Notes under the pieces: generated by a model
Databases searched by the model: none
Told to the model about the DNA's origin: nothing
What the model saw: the letters and a program-made list of their open reading frames with translations, nothing else
Made by a program: the position numbers and the translations under genes
Part shown: piece after piece, positions 34,006 through 43,227 of the stretch
How positions within the stretch are numbered: position 1 is the first letter of the stretch
Layout of the letters: every line of letters begins with the position of its first letter
Origin: Acidobacteriota bacterium
GTDB lineage: Bacteria > Acidobacteriota > Vicinamibacteria > Fen-336
Reading direction: 5' to 3'
Assembly (NCBI GenBank): GCA_011526565.1
Contig: WYBL01000100.1
Coordinates: forward strand, 62,001-126,000
Length of the DNA: 64,000 nucleotides

Positions 34006-36672
34006 ATGCGTGCCCGGTCACTCTTCTTCGCCCTGATCCCGCTCCTGGCCTGCGCCGCGCCCGGCGCGGCCGCCCTGGCCGCACCCGCCGCGCCGACCCG
34101 CGTCCCGGTCCACGTCGCGCGTCACGCCGCGGGCGCGCCCGTGCTGTTCGGGCTGCCGCTGCCGAAAGGCGCGCTCGAGTCGCCCGACCACCTGCGGGTG
34201 CTCGACGCCGGCGGCCGCGAGGTCGAGGCGCAGGTCACCGAGGTCTCGCGCTGGGGCGCGGGCCGCAGCCTCAAGTGGGTGTGGATCTTCTTCTTCGCGA
34301 CCGACGCCGAGCGCTACACCGTCGAGTACGGGCCGGGCGTGCGGCGCCGGCTGCCCCCCGGAGGCCTCGGCGGGCCGCTGCAGGTCGTCAACAACCCGCG
34401 GCCGGGCGGCGCCGTCGACGTCACCGCCGGTCCGCTGCACGTGACGTTGCGCCAGGGCGAAGGCGGCTTCGTCCAGCAGGCGCTGTTCGACGCGGACGGC
34501 GACGGCTTCGACGCCGGGGACGTCGTCGTCGAGCAGGCGGGCGCACGCGGCGCCTTCGCCGACCTGCTCGACGCCCAGGGACTCGATGCTTCGCGCGCCG
34601 TGCTCCTGCGCTCGACGCTGGAGCGCGGCTCGGGCCCGCTGCACGCCGTCGTGCGCTTCGAGGGCGAGTACCGCTACGGCCGCCCCGACCAGCCCGCCGC
34701 GCCGTTCGTCACGCGGTTCCACTTCTACGCCGGCCGCGCGTACGTGCGCGTGCAGCACACCTGGGTCTACACGGGCACGCCCGACCGCCATCGCCCCCTG
34801 AAGGGCGAGTACCCGCACCTCGCGACCCAGGCCCGCGAGCTCGACGAGGGCGACCCCGCGGACCCCGGCTGGACCCAGCCCGAGGACCAGTTGCAGGCGC
34901 TGGGCCTCGGCCTGCAGCTCGCGCTCGGCTCCTCGCCCACCGTGACGACGGCGCTGCACGCCGGGAGCTGGCACGCGCCGGGGGCGGCGCGCGCGGTCGC
35001 GCTGGCTCCGCCGGCGGGAACCGTCTCGCTGAGCCAGGTCGGCCCGCGGGGCGCGGCCGGGATCGCCCCCGAGTCCGGGCCCGACGCCCGCCAGGGCGGG
35101 TTCGCGGCGGAGCTTCGGGACGGCGATCACCTGCGCGAAGCGGCGGAGCGGGCGCCGGGCTGGCTCGACGTGCGCGACGCGAAACGCGGCGTCGCCGTGG
35201 CGCTGCCGCGCTTCGTCGAGGAGCACCCGAAGGAGCTGACGTTCGACGCCGGGAGCGGCCGCCTCGAGGCCTTCTTCTGGTCGCCGCGCGCCGGCGCGAT
35301 GAGCTTCGCCCGCGACTCGTCCGCGCCCGGCGCCGAAGGGGCGGTCGAGAACTGGGCGCAGGGGCTCGCGAAGACCAGCGAGGCGGTGCTGTTCTTCCAC
35401 CGCGCCGACCTGCCCTCCGCCGAGCTCGAGCGCACGCTCCGCTTCCTGCTCGAGCCCCCCGTCGCCCACGCGCAGGGCGACTGGTACGGGCGCTCCGGCG
35501 TGTGGGGCCGCTTCGCCGGGCGCGCCGACGCCCGGCCGGAACTGGAGCGCGCGCTCGACCAGAAGTTCGAGTGGATGCTGTTCAACCAGCGCTGGGCGCC
35601 GTGGTGGGGCGTCTTCGACTTCGGCGACCTCAAGCAGCGCTACGACAACGGCCGCTGGGACTTCTGGGGCCACAACGAGCCGGCCCAGGACTTCGAGCTG
35701 TGGGTCCACTTCGCCCGCACCGGCGACCCGCGCTTCTTCGACGCGGCGCAGGCGATGTCTCGCCACACGATGGACGTCGACAACACCCACTGGCCGGCGG
35801 GCCCCGTCTACCACGGCGAGAGCAATCGCGCGGTCGATTACTGGCGCAGCCTGGACGCGCCGTCCGCCTCGAAGTGGCTGGGGCTCGGCCGCCGCCACGC
35901 CGCGCAACACTGGGCCCATGCCCTCTCGGCCCACGTGTGGGTGGCGGGCTGGATGGCCGACTACTACCTCGCCGCCGACCACCGCGCGCTCGAGGTCGCG
36001 CGGCAGACCGCCGACATGCACCTGCGGCGGCTGTGGGGCGAGCACGAGCTGACCGGGCGCCGGCTCTCGCTGTCGACCTGGAACCTGGGCGAAGTCGCCG
36101 ACGCGACGCGCGACCCGCGCTACCTCGAGGAGCTGCGCGAGCGCGTGCTGCGCTCGCTGCGGCTGCAGGAGGAGCAGGGCGGCGAGCTCGCGCTCGAGCG
36201 CTACGGCTACTCGCAGGTCTACTCGACCCACGGCCTGCGGCTCGCCTTCGACGTGCTGGAGGACGAGGCGATCGCCGCCGCGCTGGTGCGCCACGCGCGG
36301 CGCGAGCGCGACGTGCCCTCGCTCAACCACTGGATGGAGTCGTACCTCGCGTCGCTGCACGCGCTGGCCGTCGGCTACGAGCTCTCGCGCGAGCCGAGCC
36401 TGCGCGAGGAGCTCGCGCGGCGGGCCGCGCTGCTGCGGACCGACCCGCTGCCGGGCGGGTTCGAGGCGGACTGGACGCAGGCCACGCTGGCGGCCGCGCT
36501 GCGCTCGGCCGGGCACGTGCCGGGTTCACCGACGTTCTACCGGCGCGAGTTCCCGGCCGCCGACCGCGTGCGCCCCCCGAACTGGGACCCCGCCCACGGC
36601 CTGCGCTTCTTCGGCTGGACCACGGGCCACGGCCTGCCGTGGGCGCTGTGGGCGATCGAAGAGCGACCGTGA
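34006..36672 (+). CDS. PcRGLX/YetA-like polysaccharide lyase family protein, secreted
   Basis: 888 residues from ATG 34006 (GGAGG upstream), with signal peptide (SLFFALIPLLACAAPGAAALA). The N-terminal domain resembles the RIFT-barrel domain of exo-rhamnogalacturonan lyases (PVLFGLPLPKGALESPDHLRV, then EVEAQVTEVSRWGAGRSLKWVW). A central alpha-barrel-like region follows (DFWGHNEPAQDFELWVHFARTGDPRFFDAAQ, HAAQHWAHALSAHVW, LYLEELRERVLRSLRLQ). The likely role is cleavage of an extracellular pectin-like polysaccharide. The next gene, an SGNH esterase, overlaps by 4 bp, which fits removal of acyl groups from the same polymer. The family call is by pattern memory, so moderate confidence. Confidence 0.62.
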   Translation: MRARSLFFALIPLLACAAPGAAALAAPAAPTRVPVHVARHAAGAPVLFGLPLPKGALESPDHLRVLDAGGREVEAQVTEVSRWGAGRSLKWVWIFFFATDAERYTVEYGPGVRRRLPPGGLGGPLQVVNNPRPGGAVDVTAGPLHVTLRQGEGGFVQQALFDADGDGFDAGDVVVEQAGARGAFADLLDAQGLDASRAVLLRSTLERGSGPLHAVVRFEGEYRYGRPDQPAAPFVTRFHFYAGRAYVRVQHTWVYTGTPDRHRPLKGEYPHLATQARELDEGDPADPGWTQPEDQLQALGLGLQLALGSSPTVTTALHAGSWHAPGAARAVALAPPAGTVSLSQVGPRGAAGIAPESGPDARQGGFAAELRDGDHLREAAERAPGWLDVRDAKRGVAVALPRFVEEHPKELTFDAGSGRLEAFFWSPRAGAMSFARDSSAPGAEGAVENWAQGLAKTSEAVLFFHRADLPSAELERTLRFLLEPPVAHAQGDWYGRSGVWGRFAGRADARPELERALDQKFEWMLFNQRWAPWWGVFDFGDLKQRYDNGRWDFWGHNEPAQDFELWVHFARTGDPRFFDAAQAMSRHTMDVDNTHWPAGPVYHGESNRAVDYWRSLDAPSASKWLGLGRRHAAQHWAHALSAHVWVAGWMADYYLAADHRALEVARQTADMHLRRLWGEHELTGRRLSLSTWNLGEVADATRDPRYLEELRERVLRSLRLQEEQGGELALERYGYSQVYSTHGLRLAFDVLEDEAIAAALVRHARRERDVPSLNHWMESYLASLHALAVGYELSREPSLREELARRAALLRTDPLPGGFEADWTQATLAAALRSAGHVPGSPTFYRREFPAADRVRPPNWDPAHGLRFFGWTTGHGLPWALWAIEERP

Positions 36673-37652
36673 GCGTCGCACCGCTGCGGGCGGGCGCCGC
36701 CGCGGCGCTGCTGCTGTGCGCCTGCGGGGGCGGGTCGCCTGGCGCGCCCAGCGCCGGGACATCCCACTCCGTCACCGGCGTCGTCTTCTACGACCAGAAC
36801 GGCGACGGCGTGCTCGGCGCCGAGGAGCGTGTGCGGCTGCCCGGCGTGCGCGTCGTCGCCGGGGGCCAGGCGGCGACGACGGACGCGCGTGGAGAGTTCA
36901 CGATCACCGGCGTGCCCGCCGGGACCCCGGCGCTGTCGCTGCCCGCCGAGGGCCTGCCGCCGTACTTCGAGGCCGGCCGGCTGCCGCGGCTCGAGCTGCC
37001 GCTCGGCGCGGGGACGACCGTGGCGACGCCGGTCGTGCTGCCCACGGGGACCAACCACCCCAACACCTACCTCGCCTTCGGCGACAGCATCACCTGGGGC
37101 CAGGGCGCGACCCTGCGCCGCGGCTGGCCGGTGATGCTCGAGGCGCAACTGCGCGCCACGTGGGGCGAAGCGACCGTGGTGGCGGACGGCGTGCCCAGCA
37201 GCCTCAGCGAAGACGGCGTGCGCCGGCTGCCCGACGCGCTCGCCGAGCGGCGCCCCGCGTACGCGCTGATCCTCTACGGCACCAACGACTGGAGCCGCTG
37301 CGCGTTCCGCGCGCCCGAGGAGTGCTTCACCGTCGAGCGGCTGCGCGAGATGATCCGCATGGCGCGCGCCGCCGGCAGCCTGCCCGTCGTGGGCACGATC
37401 CCGCCGGTCGATCCGACCGCCACGGCGCCGCGGGTCGCCGACCGCAGCTACTGGGTCCGGATCCAGAACGAGCTGATCCGCCCGATGGTCGCGCAGGAGG
37501 GGGCGGTGCTGGCCGACGCCTGGACCGCGTTCGGGCCCGAGTCGCAGTGGCCCGACCTGTTCTTCGACTTCCTGCATCCCAACGACGCCGGCCACGAGCG
37601 CATCGCCGGGGCCTTCGCCGAGGCGATGACCCGGCCGCGGGGGACGCGCTAG
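36669..37652 (+). CDS. SGNH/GDSL esterase lipoprotein with SdrD-B-like domain
   Basis: 327 residues, GTG start in a GTGA overlap with the lyase gene. Signal sequence ends in ALLLCACGGG, a probable lipidated Cys. Residues about 35-115 are an SdrD B/CNA-B-like beta domain (VTGVVFYDQNGDGVLGAEE ... ATTDARGEFTITGVPAG). The SGNH hydrolase follows: block I FGDSITWGQG, block III GTND, block V FDFLHPNDAGH, giving the Ser-Asp-His triad. It should be a surface esterase. With the lyase it suggests a small polysaccharide-degradation operon. The gene ends 6 bp from the convergent VWFA gene. Confidence 0.9.
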   Translation: MSVAPLRAGAAAALLLCACGGGSPGAPSAGTSHSVTGVVFYDQNGDGVLGAEERVRLPGVRVVAGGQAATTDARGEFTITGVPAGTPALSLPAEGLPPYFEAGRLPRLELPLGAGTTVATPVVLPTGTNHPNTYLAFGDSITWGQGATLRRGWPVMLEAQLRATWGEATVVADGVPSSLSEDGVRRLPDALAERRPAYALILYGTNDWSRCAFRAPEECFTVERLREMIRMARAAGSLPVVGTIPPVDPTATAPRVADRSYWVRIQNELIRPMVAQEGAVLADAWTAFGPESQWPDLFFDFLHPNDAGHERIAGAFAEAMTRPRGTR

Positions 37653-37658
37653 GGCGCC

Positions 37659-40406
37659 TCAGGCCGCGGCGAGCCAGCGCGCGACCAGCTCGTGCTGGGG
37701 GCCGCCGGCCGCGACGTAGGCGCGGGCGTGGCGCGCCAGGCGTTCGTCTCCGGCCAGCAGGTGCAGCGTCTCGCCCCGCGCGTAGCGCTCGAACAGCACG
37801 CGCATCAGCGCGAAGGAGGCTCCCGCGTCACCGGGGCGTTCGTCCAGGTAGCCGGCGAGCATCGCCGCCGACTCGGCGCGCTGTCCGCGCAGGGCGAGGG
37901 CGACGCCCTGCCCGCGCTGCAGGCGGAGCGACGGCGCGGCGCGATCCGCGACCGCCAGGGCCGCCGCCGCGTCGCCTGCGCGGAGGTGGGCCTCGACGGC
38001 GAGGGCGGCCGCCACGCTCGACGCGGGCGCCAGCGCGATCGCGGCTTCGAACGCGCGCGCCGCGGCGGCGTGCTCGCCGCGCGTCGCGTGACAGGCCCCC
38101 GCGAGCAGCGCGGGCGCCGTGAAGCCCGCGTGCGGCGTCTCGCACCACTGCATGCGCGCCGCGCGCGCGTCGCCGCGAGCGAGGAAGCCGATGCCGCGCA
38201 GCACCGCGAGGGCCGGCGAGTCGGCCGCGCCCTCTGAGAGTGCGTCGAGCGCCGCCTCCGGCGCGCCCGCTCGAACCCGTTCCAGCCCGGCCTGCAGCGC
38301 CGCGGACTCGCGCACCTCGGCGCGCGCGGCCACCGCTTCTGCCAGCACCGTCAGCAGCGCGGGCTCGCGCAGGTCGCGCAGGTCGAAGTGGGGCAGGCTG
38401 GGCGCCAGGGCCGCGGCGTCGAGGCCCGCGCCGCCCGCGGGCGGTTCGCCGGCCTGGCGCGCGCGCACCGCGAACGGGCGGGCGAGCTGGCCCTGGTCGC
38501 GGCCGCCTGCCGCCACCCGTGCCCTCGCCACGTAGTCGCCCGGGGGCAACAGGTGGGCGGGCAGCAGGCCCTGGGCCGTGGATGTTCCGGCGGCTGCCGC
38601 CGCCTGCACGCGCGCGGGCGCGGCCAGCAGGGCCGGGCCGTCTTCGGTGGCCGCGACCTCGAAGCGCACGCGCACGGTGTCGTCGCCGCCCTGCAGCTCG
38701 GTGTAGGCGAGCAACGGGCCCGCCACCGCGAGGTCGACTCCGGGGCGCAGCCTCTGTTCCGCGCGGGCCTGCGGCACGCTCAGCATCAGGTCCGACAGCC
38801 GCGCGCCCGCGATCTCGTGGAGCGCGGCCTTGACCGGGTGGGTGACCGAGCCGCGCCGGCCCCGGGCGTCGAGCGCCGCCAGCTTCAGCGTGTAGAGCCC
38901 CGGCTCGACGACCGCCGAGCCGAGGTAGGGCAGCGGCGCCCGCGGCGCGGCCTCGGCCCGCTGGATCACGTTGGCGGCGATCCGGCCCTGGGCGTCGATC
39001 AGCACGAACCCGACGTTCATCGACTCCGCGACGTCGCCCGCGCGGCCGACCTCGGCGCTGACGACCACGCGCGCCTTTCCGCTCCCCGCGTCGTGCAGCG
39101 CGTAGGTCGCGACGCGGATCGGCAGCTCGGTCGCGGGGTAGGGCGCGCGCAGCACCGCGAGGAGCGTCTCCCGCGCGCCTTCGCCCCCGGGGTCCGCCTT
39201 CGGGATGCTGACCGCGCGTCGCGCGCGCACCTCGGCGCCGGGGCGGGTGACCTTGACGCGGAAGTCGTGCTCCTTGCCGTCGCGATCGCCGGGCTCGGGC
39301 TCGAAGCCGAGCAGCCAGTAGCCCGTCAGCTCGCGCGCCAGCCGGTCCCAGATGCGGTCCCCGGCGGCCGTCACGCGGTACACGGTGCCGCGCGCCAGCG
39401 AAGCCAGGAGGTCGAGGCCGAGGGCCTTGGCCTGGGTGTCGAGCGCGAGGCCCTGCGGCGCGTCGGAGAGCGAGGCGTCGATGCCGCTCGGGCCTTCGAG
39501 CGACAGCACGGAGAACGTCACGCGCGCCGCGGAGGCTTCGACCGCCAGTTCGCGGAGTTCCCGCGTCGACTCGTTGACCAGGCCTTCGCTGACGAATATC
39601 AGCGTCTTCGGACCCTCGATCCCGCGCAGGTACTCGAACAGCGCGCGCAGCGCCTTCAGCGAGTTGCGCGCGCCGTCACGATAGGAGTGGGCCGTGCGCA
39701 GGGCCTCGCCCACGACGTCGTTGACGCAGATCTCCCGCTCCAGCGCGGGCAGGCTCGCCGGGCACTCGCGTTGGAGCACGACCTCCTCGTAGACGATCCG
39801 ATCGTTCTCCTCGATCGAGAGCGCCTCGCTCAGGCTGACCCGCCGCCGCGCGGAGAGCGGCGCCCGCCCCTGGGCCTTCTTGAGCGCGTCGAGCACCTTC
39901 TCGTGGTCACTCGTGAAGTCGACCTGCTGGCTGCCGCGGCCCGGCAAGGTGAGCAGCGCCGAGCGGTCCTGGGGCCCCAGGCGCCGCAGCAGCCGCCCGG
40001 CGGCGTCCGCGACCATGCGCGTGCCGCCCGGGCGGATCGCCGCCTCGTCGACGACGATCAGCACCATGCGGCCGGCCACGGCGCCTTCGTTGGTGCTGTA
40101 GTGGGCGGGTGGCGGCGTCGGAGAGGCGGCGGGCTCGGCGCCGCCTCCGAGGTCGACGAACTGGGCCGAGACCACCTTGCGCGGGCGACCGTCGACGGTG
40201 ACCTGGAACTCCTCCGGCCGCAGGTCGCGCAGCGGCCGGCCGTCCTTGTCCACGACGTTGACGTCGAGCGCGGCGACGTCGATCTCGGTCGCGAAGGTCG
40301 GGGTCTGCGCGCGCGCCGTCCACGCCGGATCCAGCGCCAGCACGCCGGCCGCTGCCAGCGCCAATCCTGCCGCGACCCGCCGTCGAACCCGCTCGCGCGC
40401 CGCCAT
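37659..40406 (-). CDS. VWFA-related Acidobacterial-type protein, paralog B (915 aa)
   Basis: Exported protein; the signal peptide precedes the family opening FATEIDVAALDVNVVDKDGRPLRDLRPEEFQVTVDG. The VWFA core (about 95-330) includes RMVLIVVDEAAIRPGG, LLTLPGRGSQQVDFTSD and GPKTLIFVSEGLV. The metal site DxSxS is replaced by DEAAI, so metal binding is unlikely. The middle has beta domains, the C-terminal 250 residues TPR-like helices (LRGIGFLARGDARAARM, AFEAAIALAPASS). ATG 40406 follows GGGAGG. A TAGACT (40438-40433) 26 bp upstream may be a separate -10. Closely similar throughout to the next gene upstream, so a tandem duplication. Function unknown. Confidence 0.88.
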   Translation of the reverse strand: MAARERVRRRVAAGLALAAAGVLALDPAWTARAQTPTFATEIDVAALDVNVVDKDGRPLRDLRPEEFQVTVDGRPRKVVSAQFVDLGGGAEPAASPTPPPAHYSTNEGAVAGRMVLIVVDEAAIRPGGTRMVADAAGRLLRRLGPQDRSALLTLPGRGSQQVDFTSDHEKVLDALKKAQGRAPLSARRRVSLSEALSIEENDRIVYEEVVLQRECPASLPALEREICVNDVVGEALRTAHSYRDGARNSLKALRALFEYLRGIEGPKTLIFVSEGLVNESTRELRELAVEASAARVTFSVLSLEGPSGIDASLSDAPQGLALDTQAKALGLDLLASLARGTVYRVTAAGDRIWDRLARELTGYWLLGFEPEPGDRDGKEHDFRVKVTRPGAEVRARRAVSIPKADPGGEGARETLLAVLRAPYPATELPIRVATYALHDAGSGKARVVVSAEVGRAGDVAESMNVGFVLIDAQGRIAANVIQRAEAAPRAPLPYLGSAVVEPGLYTLKLAALDARGRRGSVTHPVKAALHEIAGARLSDLMLSVPQARAEQRLRPGVDLAVAGPLLAYTELQGGDDTVRVRFEVAATEDGPALLAAPARVQAAAAAGTSTAQGLLPAHLLPPGDYVARARVAAGGRDQGQLARPFAVRARQAGEPPAGGAGLDAAALAPSLPHFDLRDLREPALLTVLAEAVAARAEVRESAALQAGLERVRAGAPEAALDALSEGAADSPALAVLRGIGFLARGDARAARMQWCETPHAGFTAPALLAGACHATRGEHAAAARAFEAAIALAPASSVAAALAVEAHLRAGDAAAALAVADRAAPSLRLQRGQGVALALRGQRAESAAMLAGYLDERPGDAGASFALMRVLFERYARGETLHLLAGDERLARHARAYVAAGGPQHELVARWLAAA

Positions 40407-40456
40407 CCCGACCTCCCGGTGCCCCGGGAGACAGTCTAGGGTGTTTTTCGGCGCGC

Positions 40457-43213
40457 CTAGCGTCGCCTGTCGAGGTACTTCAGCCACTGGGCCACCAGCT
40501 CGCGCTGCGGGCCCTTGCCGTCGACGTACGCCTTCGCCAGCCGGGTCAGCCGCTCGCGGTCGCCGGCCAGCGGGTCGGTCGCCTGGCCCGCGGCGTAGCG
40601 CTCGAACAGCAGCCGCATCACGACGAACGACGCGCCGAGGTCGGCGGGGTTCTGGTCGAGGTAGGCGGACAGCGTCAGCAGCGCCTTCTCGTCCTGGCCC
40701 TCGAGCGCCTGGGCGATGCCCAGCGAACGCTGCAGCCGCATGTCTGCGGCGTGCCTCGCCGTCGCGTCGGCCAGCAGCTCGAGCGCGCGGTCGGGCTGGT
40801 CGCCGCGCAGCAGCGCCTCGGCGGCGAGCGCGGCCACGAGCGGCGAATCGAGGCCGAGGGCGAGCGCCGTCTGGAACGCGCCCGCCGCCTGCAGGTCTTC
40901 GCCGCGGTGCGCGTAGCAGGCGCCGATCAGCGCCGGCAGCACCGCGAGGTCCGAGGCCTGGCGCACGGCGCCCCGCAACTGCGTGGTCGCGGCAGGCGAG
41001 TCGCCGCGGGCGAGGAAGCCGACGCCGCGCAGCACCGAGAGCGAGAGCGACTCGTCGGCGCCCTCCGACAGCGTGTCGAGCGCGGTCGCCGCCTCGCCCG
41101 AGCGCACCTGGTCGAGTGCCTTGCGCAGCGCAGCGCTGCGCTGCAGCTCCGGGCGCTTCGCGAGCGGCTCGAGCAGCGGGGCGATCACCTCCGGCGCCAG
41201 CAGCTCGCCGCGCTCGAAGCGGGGCAGGCTGGGCGAGAGCCCGGCCCGCGAGACGCCCGCGCCGCCCGCTGGCGCTTCGCCGGGCTGCCGCGGCCGCAGC
41301 GTGAATGGCCGCGCGAGCTGGCCCTGGGCCCTGCCCCCGACGCTGACCACCGCGCGGGCCCAGTAGGGTCCCGGGGGCAGCAGTGCGGTCGGCAGCACCG
41401 CCTGGGCCGCGACGTACTGGCCGCTCTTCGCGGCCTCGGTGCGCGCCGGCGCGGCGAGCAGTGCCGGACCGTTCTCGCTCTCCGCCGTTTCGAAGCGGAT
41501 TTCGACGCGCTCCGGTTTGCCGAAGAACTCCGTGTAGGCGAGCAGCGGCCCGAACAGCGTCAGGTCCACGCCCGGCCGCAGCTTCTGCTCGGCGGCAGTG
41601 GTCGGTGGCGCCAGCATCAGGTCGGACAGCTCGAGCCCGCCGATCGAGTGCATCGCGGCCTTCACCGGGTGGGTGACGCTGCCGCGGCGGCCGCGGCGAT
41701 CGAGCGCGGCGAGCTTCAGCGAATAGAGGCCCGGCTCGACGGTGGCCGAGCCGACGTAGGGCACGGGCGAGCGCGAGCCGGCCTCGGCGCGCTGCACGAC
41801 GTTGGCGGCGATCCGGCCCTGGCCGTCGATCAGCACGAAGCCGACCGACAGCGCCTCGGGCGGGCTGCCGGCCCGCCCGACCTCGGCGCTGACCACGACC
41901 CGCGGCTTGCCCGTCGCTTCGTCGCGCAGCGCGTAGGTCGCCACCCGGATCGGCAGCTCGGTCGCCGGGAACGGCGCGCGCAGGATCGCGAGCAGCGTCT
42001 CGCGGTCCCGCTTGCCCTCGGGGTCGGGCTCCGGGATCGAGACCGCACGCCGCGCCCGCACCTGCGCGCCCGGACGCGAAACCTTGACCTGGAAGTCGTG
42101 CTCCTTGCCGTCGCGGTCGGAGGGTTCCGGCTCGAAGCCGAGCAGCCAGTAGCCGGCGAGCTCGCGCGCGAGACGGTCCCAGATCCGCTCGCCCGCTCCG
42201 CTGACGCGATAGACGCTGCCGCGTGCCAGCGAGGCCAGTGTGTCGAGGCCGAGCCCCTTCAACTGGATGTCGGCCGTGACCCCCTCCGGGGTGTTGCGCA
42301 GCGAGGCGTCGGCGAAGCCGGGGTCGTCGAGCGAGAGCGCCGAGAAGCTGACCCGCGCGGCCGAGGCCTGGATCGCCAGCTCGCGCAGTTCGCGGTTCGA
42401 CTCCGCGACCAGGCCCTCGGTGACGTAGAACATCGTCTTCGGGCCCTCGATGCCGCGCAGGTACTCGAACAGCGCGCGAAGCGCCTTCAGCGCCTGGCGC
42501 GAGCCGTCGCGGTACTGGCCGGCGATGCCGCGCGCTTCGCCCTGCACGTCGTTCATGCAGACCTCGCGCTGGAGCGCGTCCATCTCGATCGGGCACGCCC
42601 GCTCCATCACCTCCTGGGTGACGAACGAGTCGTTGTCGTCGATCGCCAGGGCCTCGCCCAGGCTGACCCTGCGGCGCGCCGACAGCGCGGCCCGGCCCTG
42701 GGTCTTCTTGAGGGCCGCCAGCACCTTGTCGTGGTCGGGCGTGAAGTCGACCTGCTGGCTGCCGCGTCCGGGCAGCGTCAGCAGCGCCGAGCGGTCCTGC
42801 GGGCCGAGCTGGCCCAGCAGGCGCCCGGCGGTGTCCGCCAGCATCCGCGTCGCGCCGGGCCGGATCGACGACTCGTCGACCACGAACAGCACCATGCGGC
42901 CGATCGCGGCGTTCTCGTTGCTCGAGTAGTGGGGCGACGCCGGCGTGGGCGAGGCCTCGGGGTCGGGCCGCGCGCCCAGCTCCACGAACTGCGCGGAGAC
43001 CACGTTGCGCGGCTTGCCGTCGACGGTGACCGAGAACTCCTCGGGCCGCAGGTCGCGGATCGGGCGCCCGTCCTTGTCGACGACGTTGACGTCCATCGCC
43101 GCCACGTCGACCTCGGTCGAGAAGGTCGGCGTCTGTTGCATCGCGCGGACGTGTCCCGCGCCCGCGGCGCCCAGCGCCAGCAGCGCGGCGCCCAGAAGCA
43201 GCGTCCTGCTCAT
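40457..43213 (-). CDS. VWFA-related Acidobacterial-type protein, paralog A (918 aa)
   Basis: Same layout as its downstream paralog: signal peptide (LLLGAALLALGAAGAGHVRA), opening FSTEVDVAAMDVNVVDKDG, VWFA domain, beta domains and a TPR-like C-terminus (LRGVGFLARGDSPAAT, GAFQTALALGLDSP, LFERYAAGQATDPLAGD). The MIDAS is DESSI, one Ser lost. Both paralogs share GYWLLGFEPEP..RDGKEHDF, also typical of VWFA-related Acidobacterial proteins. ATG 43213 lies 14 bp after the stop of the VWA gene upstream, so co-transcription is likely. Periplasmic or surface scaffold is the best guess; substrate and partners are unknown. Confidence 0.88.
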   Translation of the reverse strand: MSRTLLLGAALLALGAAGAGHVRAMQQTPTFSTEVDVAAMDVNVVDKDGRPIRDLRPEEFSVTVDGKPRNVVSAQFVELGARPDPEASPTPASPHYSSNENAAIGRMVLFVVDESSIRPGATRMLADTAGRLLGQLGPQDRSALLTLPGRGSQQVDFTPDHDKVLAALKKTQGRAALSARRRVSLGEALAIDDNDSFVTQEVMERACPIEMDALQREVCMNDVQGEARGIAGQYRDGSRQALKALRALFEYLRGIEGPKTMFYVTEGLVAESNRELRELAIQASAARVSFSALSLDDPGFADASLRNTPEGVTADIQLKGLGLDTLASLARGSVYRVSGAGERIWDRLARELAGYWLLGFEPEPSDRDGKEHDFQVKVSRPGAQVRARRAVSIPEPDPEGKRDRETLLAILRAPFPATELPIRVATYALRDEATGKPRVVVSAEVGRAGSPPEALSVGFVLIDGQGRIAANVVQRAEAGSRSPVPYVGSATVEPGLYSLKLAALDRRGRRGSVTHPVKAAMHSIGGLELSDLMLAPPTTAAEQKLRPGVDLTLFGPLLAYTEFFGKPERVEIRFETAESENGPALLAAPARTEAAKSGQYVAAQAVLPTALLPPGPYWARAVVSVGGRAQGQLARPFTLRPRQPGEAPAGGAGVSRAGLSPSLPRFERGELLAPEVIAPLLEPLAKRPELQRSAALRKALDQVRSGEAATALDTLSEGADESLSLSVLRGVGFLARGDSPAATTQLRGAVRQASDLAVLPALIGACYAHRGEDLQAAGAFQTALALGLDSPLVAALAAEALLRGDQPDRALELLADATARHAADMRLQRSLGIAQALEGQDEKALLTLSAYLDQNPADLGASFVVMRLLFERYAAGQATDPLAGDRERLTRLAKAYVDGKGPQRELVAQWLKYLDRRR

Positions 43214-43227
43214 CGGCTTCACCTTCG

